A DNA stretch of 64,000 nt, taken from contig NZ_BOSE01000001.1 of the NCBI RefSeq assembly GCF_018403185.1, forward strand, positions 248,001 through 312,000, in the 5' to 3' direction. A program made the position numbers and the translations under genes. The notes under the pieces are model-generated. The model was not told where the DNA came from, did not search any database, and saw nothing but the letters and a program-made list of their open reading frames with translations. Positions 42,749-51,201 of this stretch are shown here, one piece after another. Numbering within the stretch: the first letter of the stretch is position 1; every line of letters starts with the position of its first letter. The stretch comes from Paenibacillus montaniterrae. GTDB lineage: Bacteria; Bacillota; Bacilli; Paenibacillales; Paenibacillaceae.

Positions 42749-43945
42749 ATGGACGAGTCAACTTATAATGGAACAGTCCCGCCGCAGCATATCCCGCAGC
42801 CGATTCGCAGCGATGGAGCCGGCAATGTGGATAGAGGTCCGAGAAATATAATGCGCGACCTTGAAAATCCAGACCTGCTAGTTCCTCCTGTTACAGATGC
42901 AGGGCTAATCCCTAATTGCCGGTTTTCCTTTTCAGATACACATATGGTTTTGAAGAAGGGGGGATGGTCAAGAGAGGTTACTGTGCGCGAGCTGCCGATC
43001 GCAACCACTTTAGCAGGCGTGAATATGAGCTTGACGCCCGGAGGCGTGCGCGAGCTGCATTGGCATCAGCAAGCTGAATGGTCATATATGCTGCTCGGGC
43101 AAGCGAGAATTACGGCTGTCGATCAGCTTGGAAGAAATTTTATTGCTGATGTTGGCCCAGGTGATTTATGGTACTTCCCTCCAGGCATCCCTCATTCCAT
43201 TCAAGGGCTGGAGGATGGCTGTGAATTTTTGCTCGTTTTTGACGATGGACATTTTTCTGACCTCAATACATTGTCTATATCAGACTGGTTTGCCCATACG
43301 CCTAAAGATGTGCTTTCAGCGAACTTTGGTGTACCGATGGAGGCGTTTCAACAGATCCCGAGCGAGCAAGTTTATATTTATCAAGATGATGTGCCAGGGC
43401 CGATTGATACGCAAAAGGTTCATTCCCCTTACGGGACTGTGCCGCAAATTTTCAAGCATAGCCTGCTGGCTCAGCCTCCAATTAAAACAGCTGGCGGCAG
43501 TGTTCGGATTGTTGATTCAACAAATTTCCCGATTTCCAAAACGATCGCTGCAGCACTTGTTGAGATTGAGCCGGGGGCGATGCGCGAGCTGCACTGGCAT
43601 CCCAACCAGGACGAATGGCAGTATTACTTGACGGGGCAAGGGCGTATGACCGTTTTCGCCGGGAACGGCACGGCAAGAACCTTTGATTATCAGGCTGGCG
43701 ATGTTGGATATGTTCCATTTGCGTACGGGCATTATATTCAGAACACAGGTACAAATTCGTTATGGTACCTTGAAATATTTAAAAGCGACCGCTTCCAGGA
43801 TGTGTCGCTTAATCAATGGATGGCTTTAACGCCAGCAGAGCTGCTTCAAGGCAATTTACATATTGGCGAAGAGCTGCTCCATGCGTTAAGGAAGGAAAAA
43901 TCACCAGTTGTCAAATTTCCCGTATTTTCCTATTACCCGAAATAA
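42749..43945 (+). CDS. Bicupin oxalate decarboxylase-like protein
   Basis: A 398-residue bicupin closely similar to OxdC/OxdD. Both manganese sites are intact: H-W-H (104-106), E110, H149 in the first cupin, and H-W-H (282-284), E289, H328 in the second, with the L-E-I-F glutamate kept. The active-site lid that reads S-E-N-S in B. subtilis OxdC reads S-D-L-N here (170-173), so the catalytic lid glutamate is replaced by aspartate. The protein may therefore decarboxylate oxalate less well or behave more like an oxidase. ATG follows GCGAGGTGAACG. It has no signal peptide. Confidence in family is high, in activity low. Confidence 0.85.
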   Translation: MDESTYNGTVPPQHIPQPIRSDGAGNVDRGPRNIMRDLENPDLLVPPVTDAGLIPNCRFSFSDTHMVLKKGGWSREVTVRELPIATTLAGVNMSLTPGGVRELHWHQQAEWSYMLLGQARITAVDQLGRNFIADVGPGDLWYFPPGIPHSIQGLEDGCEFLLVFDDGHFSDLNTLSISDWFAHTPKDVLSANFGVPMEAFQQIPSEQVYIYQDDVPGPIDTQKVHSPYGTVPQIFKHSLLAQPPIKTAGGSVRIVDSTNFPISKTIAAALVEIEPGAMRELHWHPNQDEWQYYLTGQGRMTVFAGNGTARTFDYQAGDVGYVPFAYGHYIQNTGTNSLWYLEIFKSDRFQDVSLNQWMALTPAELLQGNLHIGEELLHALRKEKSPVVKFPVFSYYPK

Positions 43946-43954
43946 AGGTGACGC

Positions 43955-43984
43955 AGACTGCTTGAGATAAGCAGTCTTTTTTTG
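43955..43984 (+). terminator. Terminator after the bicupin gene
   Basis: AGACTGCTT (43955-43963) pairs perfectly with AAGCAGTCT (43969-43977), followed by TTTTTTTG. Confidence 0.85.
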
Positions 43985-44098
43985 TATGTCGCTGGCGTTC
44001 TTTTTAATTTCATGTTATATTAGCTAACAAAATCTGTGGTTGACGGAATAAAAGTGAAAAAATTAGGGCGACACGCCCTGGAAAGCGAGTGATCGTTA

Positions 44099-45145
44099 AT
44101 GGCATTAACAATCGAACAAATATCGGCTTTGCCTAAAATAGAATTGCATGTTCATTTGGATGGAAGTGTTTTGCCGCAAACGCTAATCGAGCTGGCGCAG
44201 CAGCAAGGCGGAGAGCTGCCTGTTGCTGATCCAGACGAGCTGTCGGCTTATATGAGCGCGCCAGAATCGTGCCAGAGCTTGAATGAGTATTTGCGCACCT
44301 TTGATTTTGTGCTGCCTTATTTGCAAAGCTATGAGGCGCTGGAACGAGTAGCCTATGAGCTTGTTCAGCAATGCGCGGATGATCAGGTGCAATACGTAGA
44401 GGTGCGCTTCGCTCCTCAGCTCCATCGTCAGCAGGGGCTTACCGTGGCGGAGACCTATGAGGCGGTCATTAGCGGCTTGCGCCGCGCCGAGCAGCAGTTC
44501 GGCGTCATGGCGCGCTGCATCGGCATATGTTTGCGCGGTCATCAGGATGAGCAAAATATGGAGGTTGTCGAAGCAGCAGCGCCGTTTCTTCAGCGCGGAC
44601 TAGTTGCAGTTGATTTGGCGGGCGCGGAGGCGCTTTATCCGCCAGAGCTGTATGCAGCGATGTTCAAGCGTGCCCAGCAGCTTGGCATTCCCGTTACAAT
44701 TCATGCGGGAGAAGCGGGAGGCGCGGAGAACATTGCGATTGCTGTTAGCCAATTAGGCGCTCAGCGTATTGGACATGGGGTGAGGCTGCAGGAGAATCCG
44801 CAAATTTTGCAGGAAATTGCAGACAAGCACATCCCGCTGGAGTTTTGCCCGATCAGCAATTTACAAACAAAGGCTGTAGCCGAATGGTCGCTCTATCCGA
44901 TCGTTTCCTATATGGAGCAGGGCATTCATATAACGGTGAATACCGATAATTTGACAGTATCGCAAACCTCGTTGACGAAGGAGCTGATGACGCTGCAGGA
45001 GCGATGCGGCTTGTCAGATCAAGCGATTGTTCAGCTGCAACGGAATGCAGCGAGCGCTATTTTTCTGGAGCAGCCCGCCAAGGCTCAATTTATGAGCGAT
45101 TATGAGGCCAAGCTGCTGCAGTGGGTGCAGCACAACATGCTATAG
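44099..45145 (+). CDS. add: Adenosine deaminase
   Basis: A 348-residue zinc enzyme that converts adenosine or deoxyadenosine to inosine. All family motifs are present: E-L-H-V-H-L-D-G-S (zinc ligands, about residues 15-23), T-I-H-A-G-E-A (catalytic Glu, about 200-206), R-I-G-H-G and V-N-T-D-N near 280. Length fits the family. The dNTP triphosphohydrolase gene follows in the same direction 31 bases later, suggesting joint purine salvage or dNTP clean-up. Adenine deaminase is less likely, given the adenosine-type N-T-D-N-L-T-V-S-Q-T-S-L motif. Confidence 0.93.
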   Translation: MALTIEQISALPKIELHVHLDGSVLPQTLIELAQQQGGELPVADPDELSAYMSAPESCQSLNEYLRTFDFVLPYLQSYEALERVAYELVQQCADDQVQYVEVRFAPQLHRQQGLTVAETYEAVISGLRRAEQQFGVMARCIGICLRGHQDEQNMEVVEAAAPFLQRGLVAVDLAGAEALYPPELYAAMFKRAQQLGIPVTIHAGEAGGAENIAIAVSQLGAQRIGHGVRLQENPQILQEIADKHIPLEFCPISNLQTKAVAEWSLYPIVSYMEQGIHITVNTDNLTVSQTSLTKELMTLQERCGLSDQAIVQLQRNAASAIFLEQPAKAQFMSDYEAKLLQWVQHNML

Positions 45146-45176
45146 GCAGCAAGCAGCAAGGTAGAGAGGAGTAAGC

Positions 45177-46505
45177 ATGATGAAGAGCATTCGAAAATAC
45201 CGACTTAATGATATTGATCATATAAAATCGAGCGAGGATCGCGAGGAATATGAGAAGGACTATGCGCGGCTAATTCAATCGCCAGCGTTTCGCAGGCTGC
45301 AAGGAAAGTCGCAGGTGTTTGGCGCTGGCTCCGGCGACTATTACCGCACACGATTGACGCATTCGATTGAAGTGTCGCAAATCGCCAGAGAAATGGCGCG
45401 CAAGCTTGGCAAGCAGTATGCTTTTCTCAATCAGGACGTACACCCTGGGCTCAAGCTTGTTCCTGAGGTAGTGGAAATCGCGGCGCTGGCCCATGATCTT
45501 GGTCATCCGCCTTACGGGCATCGCGGCGAAGAGGTGCTCAATCAAATTTTGCAGACCAAGTATGGCGCGCATTATGAAGGAAATGCGCAAAACTATCGCA
45601 TTTTAATGTTTCTAGAGAAGCGCGCCGGCAGTGATCGCGGCTTGGACCTGACTGCTGCTTCGCTATTGGCAGTAAATAAATATCCTTTTCTGCTAGGCAA
45701 GGACGGACAGCAGAAAGGGGTATATGAGACGGAATGGGAAGCGATCGCATTTTTAAGAGATTTGTGGAATATGCCTGCAGGCTGCCGCACGCTGGAGGCG
45801 CAATTGATGGATTTATGTGATGATATCGCCTATTCCACGCATGATATCGAGGATGGCATTCGTGCCGGGAAAATTCAGCTGACCGAAGACTTTTTGCTGG
45901 AATCACGACTGATTGATAATGTTGTTAAAGAAATTACAGAGGACCCGGCCAGCATGAGCGCCTTGCATTGGGCGAACCTCAATATTAAGCAGCTGGTGAC
46001 AGAGGTGCTGGAAAACTACTATAAGCAGTGGAAAACAATATTCGATACGTTTGGCCGCGATATTTCCCGCTCGCGCCGTGAAATGAAGGCGCAATGGGTC
46101 AATCATTTTGCTACTCGGATCGGGATAATCGACGATCCGCATCTGCCATCCTGGAAAAAAATCACCTTTGTCAAGGATGGCGTAGAGGATGATGATACGC
46201 TCAGAACGATGGAAATTTTGAAGAAGCTGGCATGGGTAACGATGATCAAGGACTTTCGCGTGCAGCGGCTGCAGACGCGCAGTGAAAATATGCTGCGCAA
46301 GCTGTGGGAAAGCATGGAGGATGAAGCGGCTGGCCGGCTAATTTTGCCGTCGGACTGGATTGAGGCCTATGATCAGCATAAGCAGCACTATCCGTGGTAC
46401 CGCTTGATTGCCGACTACATAGCAGGGATGACCGACCATTATGCGGAAAAGGTATATACAGAGCTGTTTGCCAGCCGCAGCGGCTCCATATATGAACGGG
46501 ATTAG
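45177..46505 (+). CDS. dgt: dNTP triphosphohydrolase (dGTPase-like)
   Basis: A 442-residue HD-domain enzyme that splits dNTPs into deoxynucleoside and triphosphate. Start: tandem ATG at 45177, after GAGAGGAGTAAGC. The start region has the family motif R-T-R-L-T-H-S-I-E-V-S-Q-I (first metal ligand His, about residue 63), A-A-L-A-H-D-L-G-H-P-P-Y-G-H (HD pair, about 105) and D-D-I-A-Y-S-T-H-D-I-E-D at about 212-223. Regions R-L-Q-G-K-S-Q-V-F complete the set. It ends at a strong terminator shared with a convergent gene. Confidence 0.92.
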   Translation: MMKSIRKYRLNDIDHIKSSEDREEYEKDYARLIQSPAFRRLQGKSQVFGAGSGDYYRTRLTHSIEVSQIAREMARKLGKQYAFLNQDVHPGLKLVPEVVEIAALAHDLGHPPYGHRGEEVLNQILQTKYGAHYEGNAQNYRILMFLEKRAGSDRGLDLTAASLLAVNKYPFLLGKDGQQKGVYETEWEAIAFLRDLWNMPAGCRTLEAQLMDLCDDIAYSTHDIEDGIRAGKIQLTEDFLLESRLIDNVVKEITEDPASMSALHWANLNIKQLVTEVLENYYKQWKTIFDTFGRDISRSRREMKAQWVNHFATRIGIIDDPHLPSWKKITFVKDGVEDDDTLRTMEILKKLAWVTMIKDFRVQRLQTRSENMLRKLWESMEDEAAGRLILPSDWIEAYDQHKQHYPWYRLIADYIAGMTDHYAEKVYTELFASRSGSIYERD

Positions 46506-46520
46506 TTCTATACAAACAGC

Positions 46521-46553
46521 AAAAATCGACCAGCTTAGCGGGTCGATTTTTTT
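46521..46553. terminator. Terminator between dgt and a convergent gene
   Basis: AAAAATCGACC (46521-46531) pairs with GGTCGATTTTT (46541-46551), with T and A runs on both sides, so it can act in both directions. The stop codon of the minus-strand gene lies in its loop. Confidence 0.8.
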
Positions 46554-46996
46554 ATGCGCCTTCGCACGATATGAACCAAGCCAATAGTTGTGAACACAAC
46601 GGAAAGGCCAAGCACAAAGGAGTAAAAGTTTACAAATACCGTGTTCGTATATTGATTTAACACCCCGAAGCCTTCTAATCGACCTGCAAACTCCTCATAT
46701 TGGGAAACGACATATTTTATTAATAAAATTGAAAACAATATTGTACCGGCACCTCCAAAACCAGCAAATGCATATGCGTAGCGACGGCCAGACGCCTTTA
46801 GAAATTTCATATAAATGGACATGATAAGAGCTGCATAGAGCAGGATGAACAGAACGAAAAAAATTACGCCAGGATTTCCATTGCCTGAGATGCCCTTATC
46901 TGGCTTTAATTCAAACGTAAAAAGATCGACTAGTATTACAAGCAATAGACATAGCAATGACAGAATAACAATGACGATGTTCATTGCATTTTTCAT
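46535..46996 (-). CDS. Four-helix membrane protein, unknown function
   Basis: A 153-residue protein with four predicted membrane helices (about residues 5-25, 43-63, 75-97 and 123-144) and a basic C-terminus R-R-R-I-K-K-S-T-R. A short polar loop E-L-K-P-D-K-G-I-S-G-N-G-N follows helix 1. Start is ATG with AGGAAGAGGAG upstream, so translation is likely. I do not recognise the family. It is a single gene, convergent with dgt and divergent from the copper ATPase. Confidence 0.7.
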   Translation of the reverse strand: MKNAMNIVIVILSLLCLLLVILVDLFTFELKPDKGISGNGNPGVIFFVLFILLYAALIMSIYMKFLKASGRRYAYAFAGFGGAGTILFSILLIKYVVSQYEEFAGRLEGFGVLNQYTNTVFVNFYSFVLGLSVVFTTIGLVHIVRRRIKKSTR

Positions 46997-47045
46997 TTCA
47001 TTCTCCTCTTCCTGTTCCGTTCTTAGCCTACTCTCAGTATACGTT

Positions 47046-47140
47046 TAGAGCATCTCTGGACAACCGTTTTTCTTAACTGACCAGAAATTTATCACAGCTG
47101 TATAGAAATTTATTATAGCTGCAGCCGTAGAGCATCTCTG
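47046..47140. repeat. Nested direct repeats upstream of copA
   Basis: A 13-bp repeat TAGAGCATCTCTG occurs at 47046-47058 and 47128-47140. Between them an 18-bp sequence AGAAATTTATYAYAGCTG occurs twice with a 21-bp period (47083 and 47104). They lie in the 273-bp gap between two divergent genes and might bind a regulator. Confidence 0.6.
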
Positions 47141-47269
47141 CCAACTCATGAAAATCATCCGAGGAAGCGATCTTTTCACAGTCCGCCAAACGTGCAAGCA
47201 TGGAAGTGATGGACAAAGCATATAGGTAAAGAGATAAGGTAGGTTATCAATCGGTTGAGAGGGGGAGCG

Positions 47270-49540
47270 ATGATGCAGAAGCAGAAGCAAGATGCTGAGA
47301 ATGATGATGAGCTCGTGCTGTCCGTGCTGGGCATGAGCTGTTCCGCATGCGCGACAAGAATTGAACGGAGCCTGTCGAAGCTGGAGCAGGTCGAGCATGT
47401 GGCGGTCAGCTATCCGATGCGCACTGCCTGGATTAAGGGAGAAGCAAGCAAGCTGGACATTGCCAGCATCATTGCCAAAATTAATGCGCTAGGGTTTAAA
47501 GCCCATCCTTACTCTTCAACGCTGGAGGATATGAAGCAGGAGAAGCGTCAGCTTCGCAAACGGCTGCTGTGGGCTATTGCATTTACAGTGCCGCTGCTAT
47601 GCTCGATGGCTGAGCATATTCCGCTGCTCCATCCGCTGCTGTCACTTTTGCCGCAATGGATATTTGCGCCGTGGCTGCAGTTGATTTTGGCGACATGCGT
47701 GCAATTTTTTGTCGGCATCCCGTTCTATATTAGCGCCTATCATGCGGTTCGCGAGAAGCTGGCCAATATGGACGTACTCGTTGTGATCGGGACGACGGCC
47801 GCTTACTTATATAGCCATTATGAGGTGTTTGCCAATGGGCTCGACGGTTTGCTGCGCTATGGGAGCTTTGATCAGCCGCGCTTATATTTTGAGACATCGG
47901 CGGTTGTCATTACGGTAGTGCTGCTAGGCAAATATATTGAGCTGACCGCATCGCTGCGCTTGCAGGAGCAGCATGAGCCGTTTGCCGAGCTCAATATTCA
48001 GGAGGTGCTGGTTGAGCGAGACGGTATTCGCTTTCCGCTGCGCGTTGAATTTGTCAAGGCTGGCGACCTTGTCCATCAGCATGAAGGGGAGCTGATCGGC
48101 GTCGATGGTGTAGTCAAGCAAGGCGGAGCTTATGTCGATGAAGCGCTGCTAACGGGCGAGCAGCAGTTTATTTACAAGACGAAAGGCGATCGTGTATGGG
48201 CTGGCACTCATTTGACGCAAGGCACGCTGTTAATCGAGACAACAGCAGCGGGCAAGGAAACGATGCTTAATCGGATTCGCGAGCTGGTCAAGCAGGGGCA
48301 GCGCTCCAAGACGAGCATCCAGCGTCAAGTGGATGCAGTCGTTCGCTGGTTTGTGCCGCTCATTGTCCTATTGGCACTTGCTACCGGAGCAGCCTGGCTG
48401 CTGCTGGGTGGAGAACGCTCGCATGCCGTGCTTAGCGCTTTGGCGGTTATGCTCGTTGCATGTCCATGTGCGCTTGGCCTTGCTGCGCCAATCTCGCTTG
48501 CGATTACAAGCAGCCGCTTGGTCAAGCATGGCGTAATCGTCAAGGATGCCGCGGTGATCGAGCGCTTGCATCATGTGGATGAAATTATGTTTGACAAAAC
48601 AGGCACGTTGACGGAAGGAAAGCTAAGCGTCAGCTTCGTGCACAGCTTCTTCGTCGCCAAGCAGAAAATGATCGCCTATGCAGCCGCGCTGGAGCAATAT
48701 GCGCAGCATCCGATTGCCCAAGCGATTCGCAGCTATAGCGAGGAGCTGGCCGTAGAAGCGCATGCGGTAGAGCATGCCGAGCATAGATTGGGCTATGGCG
48801 TAATCGGCACCATTGGCAGGCATCGCTTTATTGTTGGCAATGACCGAATGCTGATGGCCGAGCACAAGCTGCTGCCGCCATATGTGCAGCTGCTCGCTGA
48901 GCAGCGCAAGCAGCAAGGTGAAACGCTCGTTTACATATATATGGATGATCGCTGCATCGGTCTGGTCAGCCTGCATGATCGCATTAAAAGCTCTAGTGCT
49001 CCTGCCATATCGGCTTTGCAGCGCATGAACATTGCAGTCAGTATGGCTACAGGCGATCATGTTGGTACTGCTAATCGGGTTGGACGGCAGGTTGGAATTG
49101 CCAGCATGCATGCGGATTTGCTGCCGCAGCAAAAGCTGGAGCTAGTCAAGCAGAAGCTTGCAGGCAAGAAGGTGGTGGCGATGGTTGGCGATGGCTGGAA
49201 TGATGCGCCTGCTTTGGCAAGCGCACCTGTCGGGATTGCGATGAGCAACAGCACCGAGGCCGCGCTGCATGCCGGGCATATGACGTTGCTTTACTCGCAG
49301 CTGACAAGCATTCCGCTGTCTATTGCGATGAGCAAGCTGACGGTAGCAAATATTAAGCAAAATCTTGGCTTCGCGCTCGTGTACAATTGCCTGATGCTGC
49401 CGTTTGCCGCATTAGGCATGCTGAAGCCGTGGATGGCTGGCATTGCGATGTCGCTAAGCTCGCTTTGCGTCGTTATGAATGCATTGCTGCTGCATGTTCG
49501 CTTGAACAAGGTGGAGGTGAGCATGAACGATGCTCAGTAG
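47270..49540 (+). CDS. copA: Copper-type P1B ATPase
   Basis: A 756-residue metal-pumping ATPase. ATG 47270 follows GAGAGGGGGAGC; a TTG at 47255 is inside that site. An N-terminal HMA domain has G-M-S-C-S-A-C. The membrane metal motif C-P-C, the phosphorylation site D-K-T-G-T, the H-P motif and G-D-G-W-N-D-A-P are all present. The last two helices carry Y-N and M-x-x-S-S, the signature of Cu(I) P1B-1 pumps. The actuator-domain loop reads T-G-E-Q instead of the usual T-G-E-S. The gene overlaps a TauE/SafE-like gene by 11 bases. Direction of transport is presumably outward, but a role in supplying copper to oxidases is possible. Confidence 0.92.
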   Translation: MMQKQKQDAENDDELVLSVLGMSCSACATRIERSLSKLEQVEHVAVSYPMRTAWIKGEASKLDIASIIAKINALGFKAHPYSSTLEDMKQEKRQLRKRLLWAIAFTVPLLCSMAEHIPLLHPLLSLLPQWIFAPWLQLILATCVQFFVGIPFYISAYHAVREKLANMDVLVVIGTTAAYLYSHYEVFANGLDGLLRYGSFDQPRLYFETSAVVITVVLLGKYIELTASLRLQEQHEPFAELNIQEVLVERDGIRFPLRVEFVKAGDLVHQHEGELIGVDGVVKQGGAYVDEALLTGEQQFIYKTKGDRVWAGTHLTQGTLLIETTAAGKETMLNRIRELVKQGQRSKTSIQRQVDAVVRWFVPLIVLLALATGAAWLLLGGERSHAVLSALAVMLVACPCALGLAAPISLAITSSRLVKHGVIVKDAAVIERLHHVDEIMFDKTGTLTEGKLSVSFVHSFFVAKQKMIAYAAALEQYAQHPIAQAIRSYSEELAVEAHAVEHAEHRLGYGVIGTIGRHRFIVGNDRMLMAEHKLLPPYVQLLAEQRKQQGETLVYIYMDDRCIGLVSLHDRIKSSSAPAISALQRMNIAVSMATGDHVGTANRVGRQVGIASMHADLLPQQKLELVKQKLAGKKVVAMVGDGWNDAPALASAPVGIAMSNSTEAALHAGHMTLLYSQLTSIPLSIAMSKLTVANIKQNLGFALVYNCLMLPFAALGMLKPWMAGIAMSLSSLCVVMNALLLHVRLNKVEVSMNDAQ

Positions 49541-50207
49541 CCTTTTGCTCGTGTTTACGACCGGCTTGATGAGTGCGGCGCATTGCATGGGCATGTGCGG
49601 CGGAATTATAACTGCTGTAACGCTGCAGTCGAAGCGCTCGGCCTTGCTCAGCAATTTGCTGTATCATATCGGCCGCGGCTGCTCCTATACGGTGTTTGGC
49701 ATTGCGCTTGGTCTCGTTGGCAGCTTTGTCGATGTCGCCGCGGCGTGGAGCGGGATGAAGGGCACCGCCTCGATTGTCGGCGGCTGCCTGCTGCTGCTAT
49801 GGGTGTGGAGAAAAATTCAAATTCCGCATATGGAGCATGTATCGGCTCATTTACATGCGCGATTAATTAAGGTCGTTAAATATTTTCGTGGCGGAGACCG
49901 CTTTTATTTGCTTATGACGGGCATCGCCTTCGGCTTTATTCCGTGCGGCTTAACCTATGCGATGGGCATGCAGGCGGCTGCTACCGGCTCCTGGTATGCG
50001 GGCGGTCTTACAATGCTTGTCTTCTCGCTCGGCACACTGCCGGCGCTGGCACTGACGGCAAGCATCTCCGCGATTGCCTCCAAGCGCTGGCGAAGACTCA
50101 TGTATAAGCTGGGCAATGCTGCAGCGATCTTGATTGGACTGCTGTCGATTATGAGAGGGCTGGCTGCCAATGGGCTTATTCCTTCACTTCATCATTGGTT
50201 ATGGTAA
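49530..50207 (+). CDS. TauE/SafE or DsbD-like membrane protein
   Basis: A 225-residue protein with about six membrane helices. The N-terminal helix contains A-A-H-C-M-G-M-C-G-G and a later helix F-I-P-C-G-L-T-Y-A-M, both typical of the UreH_2/DsbD-like family of sulfite exporter TauE/SafE annotation, often encoded beside copper ATPases and cytochrome oxidase assembly genes. The conserved Cys and Met residues could bind copper. It is translationally coupled to copA (11-base overlap, GGAGGTGA ribosome binding site within copA). The 3' end overlaps the convergent AraC gene by 32 bases. Confidence 0.85.
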   Translation: MLSSLLLVFTTGLMSAAHCMGMCGGIITAVTLQSKRSALLSNLLYHIGRGCSYTVFGIALGLVGSFVDVAAAWSGMKGTASIVGGCLLLLWVWRKIQIPHMEHVSAHLHARLIKVVKYFRGGDRFYLLMTGIAFGFIPCGLTYAMGMQAAATGSWYAGGLTMLVFSLGTLPALALTASISAIASKRWRRLMYKLGNAAAILIGLLSIMRGLAANGLIPSLHHWLW

Positions 50208-51057
50208 CATCAAGTGTCTGATGCCCATACGCCGCTTGATAATGGGATGGCGTCATCCCGACATGGCGCTTGAACAATTTGGAGAAATATAAGGCGTCAT
50301 GAAAGCCGACTGCTTGCGCCGCTTGATGTACAGGAATGTGCTGGGCCAGCAGCAGCTGCGCTTGCTCCAGTCTTACTTTAATCAGGTAGGCAAGCGGCGA
50401 CATGCCATGCATCTGCTTAAAAAGCTTCGTAAGATGGCTGCGATGATAACCTGCCCGATCCGCCAGCTCAGCAATCGTAATAGGCAGCGGATAATTAAAG
50501 TCAATATAGGCGATCACCTCGTCAATTGCCAGCTGTGCGGGAGTTTTGTACGTTCTGCGAGGCTGCTGCAGCTCTCGCTCCGCGCTGTAGCGGGCCAGAA
50601 TGAGCTGAAAATAGCCAACAGCCAGCATTGAAGCTGGAAGGCTGCCCTTTGCCAGCTGATCCCGCACCGCTTGATAGTGATCGATGACATCCTCCTGTGG
50701 AATGCTGCGTACAATCGGCTGCTCGGGTGTAATGCGACTGGCCTGCAACAAATGCTTAAAGCGATTGCCCTTAAAGCCGATCCAGCAGTAGCGCCAAGGC
50801 TCATGCTGATTCGCCTCATAGCGAACAGATTCCTCAGGAAAAATAAAAAAGCTGTCTCCTGCGGCGAGCTGATAGGTTGCGCCTCGCATTGTCACACTGC
50901 CCTTGCCGGAAATGACATAATGCACAATGTAATGAGCATGAATGAGCGGTCCCATATAATGCAGCGGATCCGTTTGCGATTGTCCTGCAAATAACAGCTC
51001 ATCCACCTGCGGGTCAAAGGAAGGGTGAAAGGCGAACTGCTCTAATTTTTCAGTCAT
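50176..51057 (-). CDS. AraC-family transcription regulator
   Basis: A 293-residue regulator. The N-terminal part (about 35-110) is a cupin-like sugar-sensing domain (H-A-H-Y-I-V-H-Y-V-I-S-G-K-G). The C-terminal 100 residues are the two HTH AraC domain with A-G-Y-H-R-S-H-L-T-K-L-F-K and the second helix V-G-F-H-D-A-L-Y-F-S-K-L-F-K. It is divergent from a GH4 alpha-galactosidase gene, with 144 bases between them, so it probably activates that gene in response to a galactoside. Start: ATG behind GAAGGAGAG. Confidence 0.92.
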   Translation of the reverse strand: MTEKLEQFAFHPSFDPQVDELLFAGQSQTDPLHYMGPLIHAHYIVHYVISGKGSVTMRGATYQLAAGDSFFIFPEESVRYEANQHEPWRYCWIGFKGNRFKHLLQASRITPEQPIVRSIPQEDVIDHYQAVRDQLAKGSLPASMLAVGYFQLILARYSAERELQQPRRTYKTPAQLAIDEVIAYIDFNYPLPITIAELADRAGYHRSHLTKLFKQMHGMSPLAYLIKVRLEQAQLLLAQHIPVHQAAQAVGFHDALYFSKLFKRHVGMTPSHYQAAYGHQTLDVTITNDEVKE

Positions 51058-51201
51058 GATGACTCTCCTTCAAATTGCAACATTTGTCCATGAACTTGGA
51101 TGGAAAAATCTATAGGCGAACGAATAGGCAGCAGGTATATTATAAGTGTTCGGTCTTAATGAATTCAAGCATTTCAAGGATTGAAGAAGGAGAGATGACG
51201 A

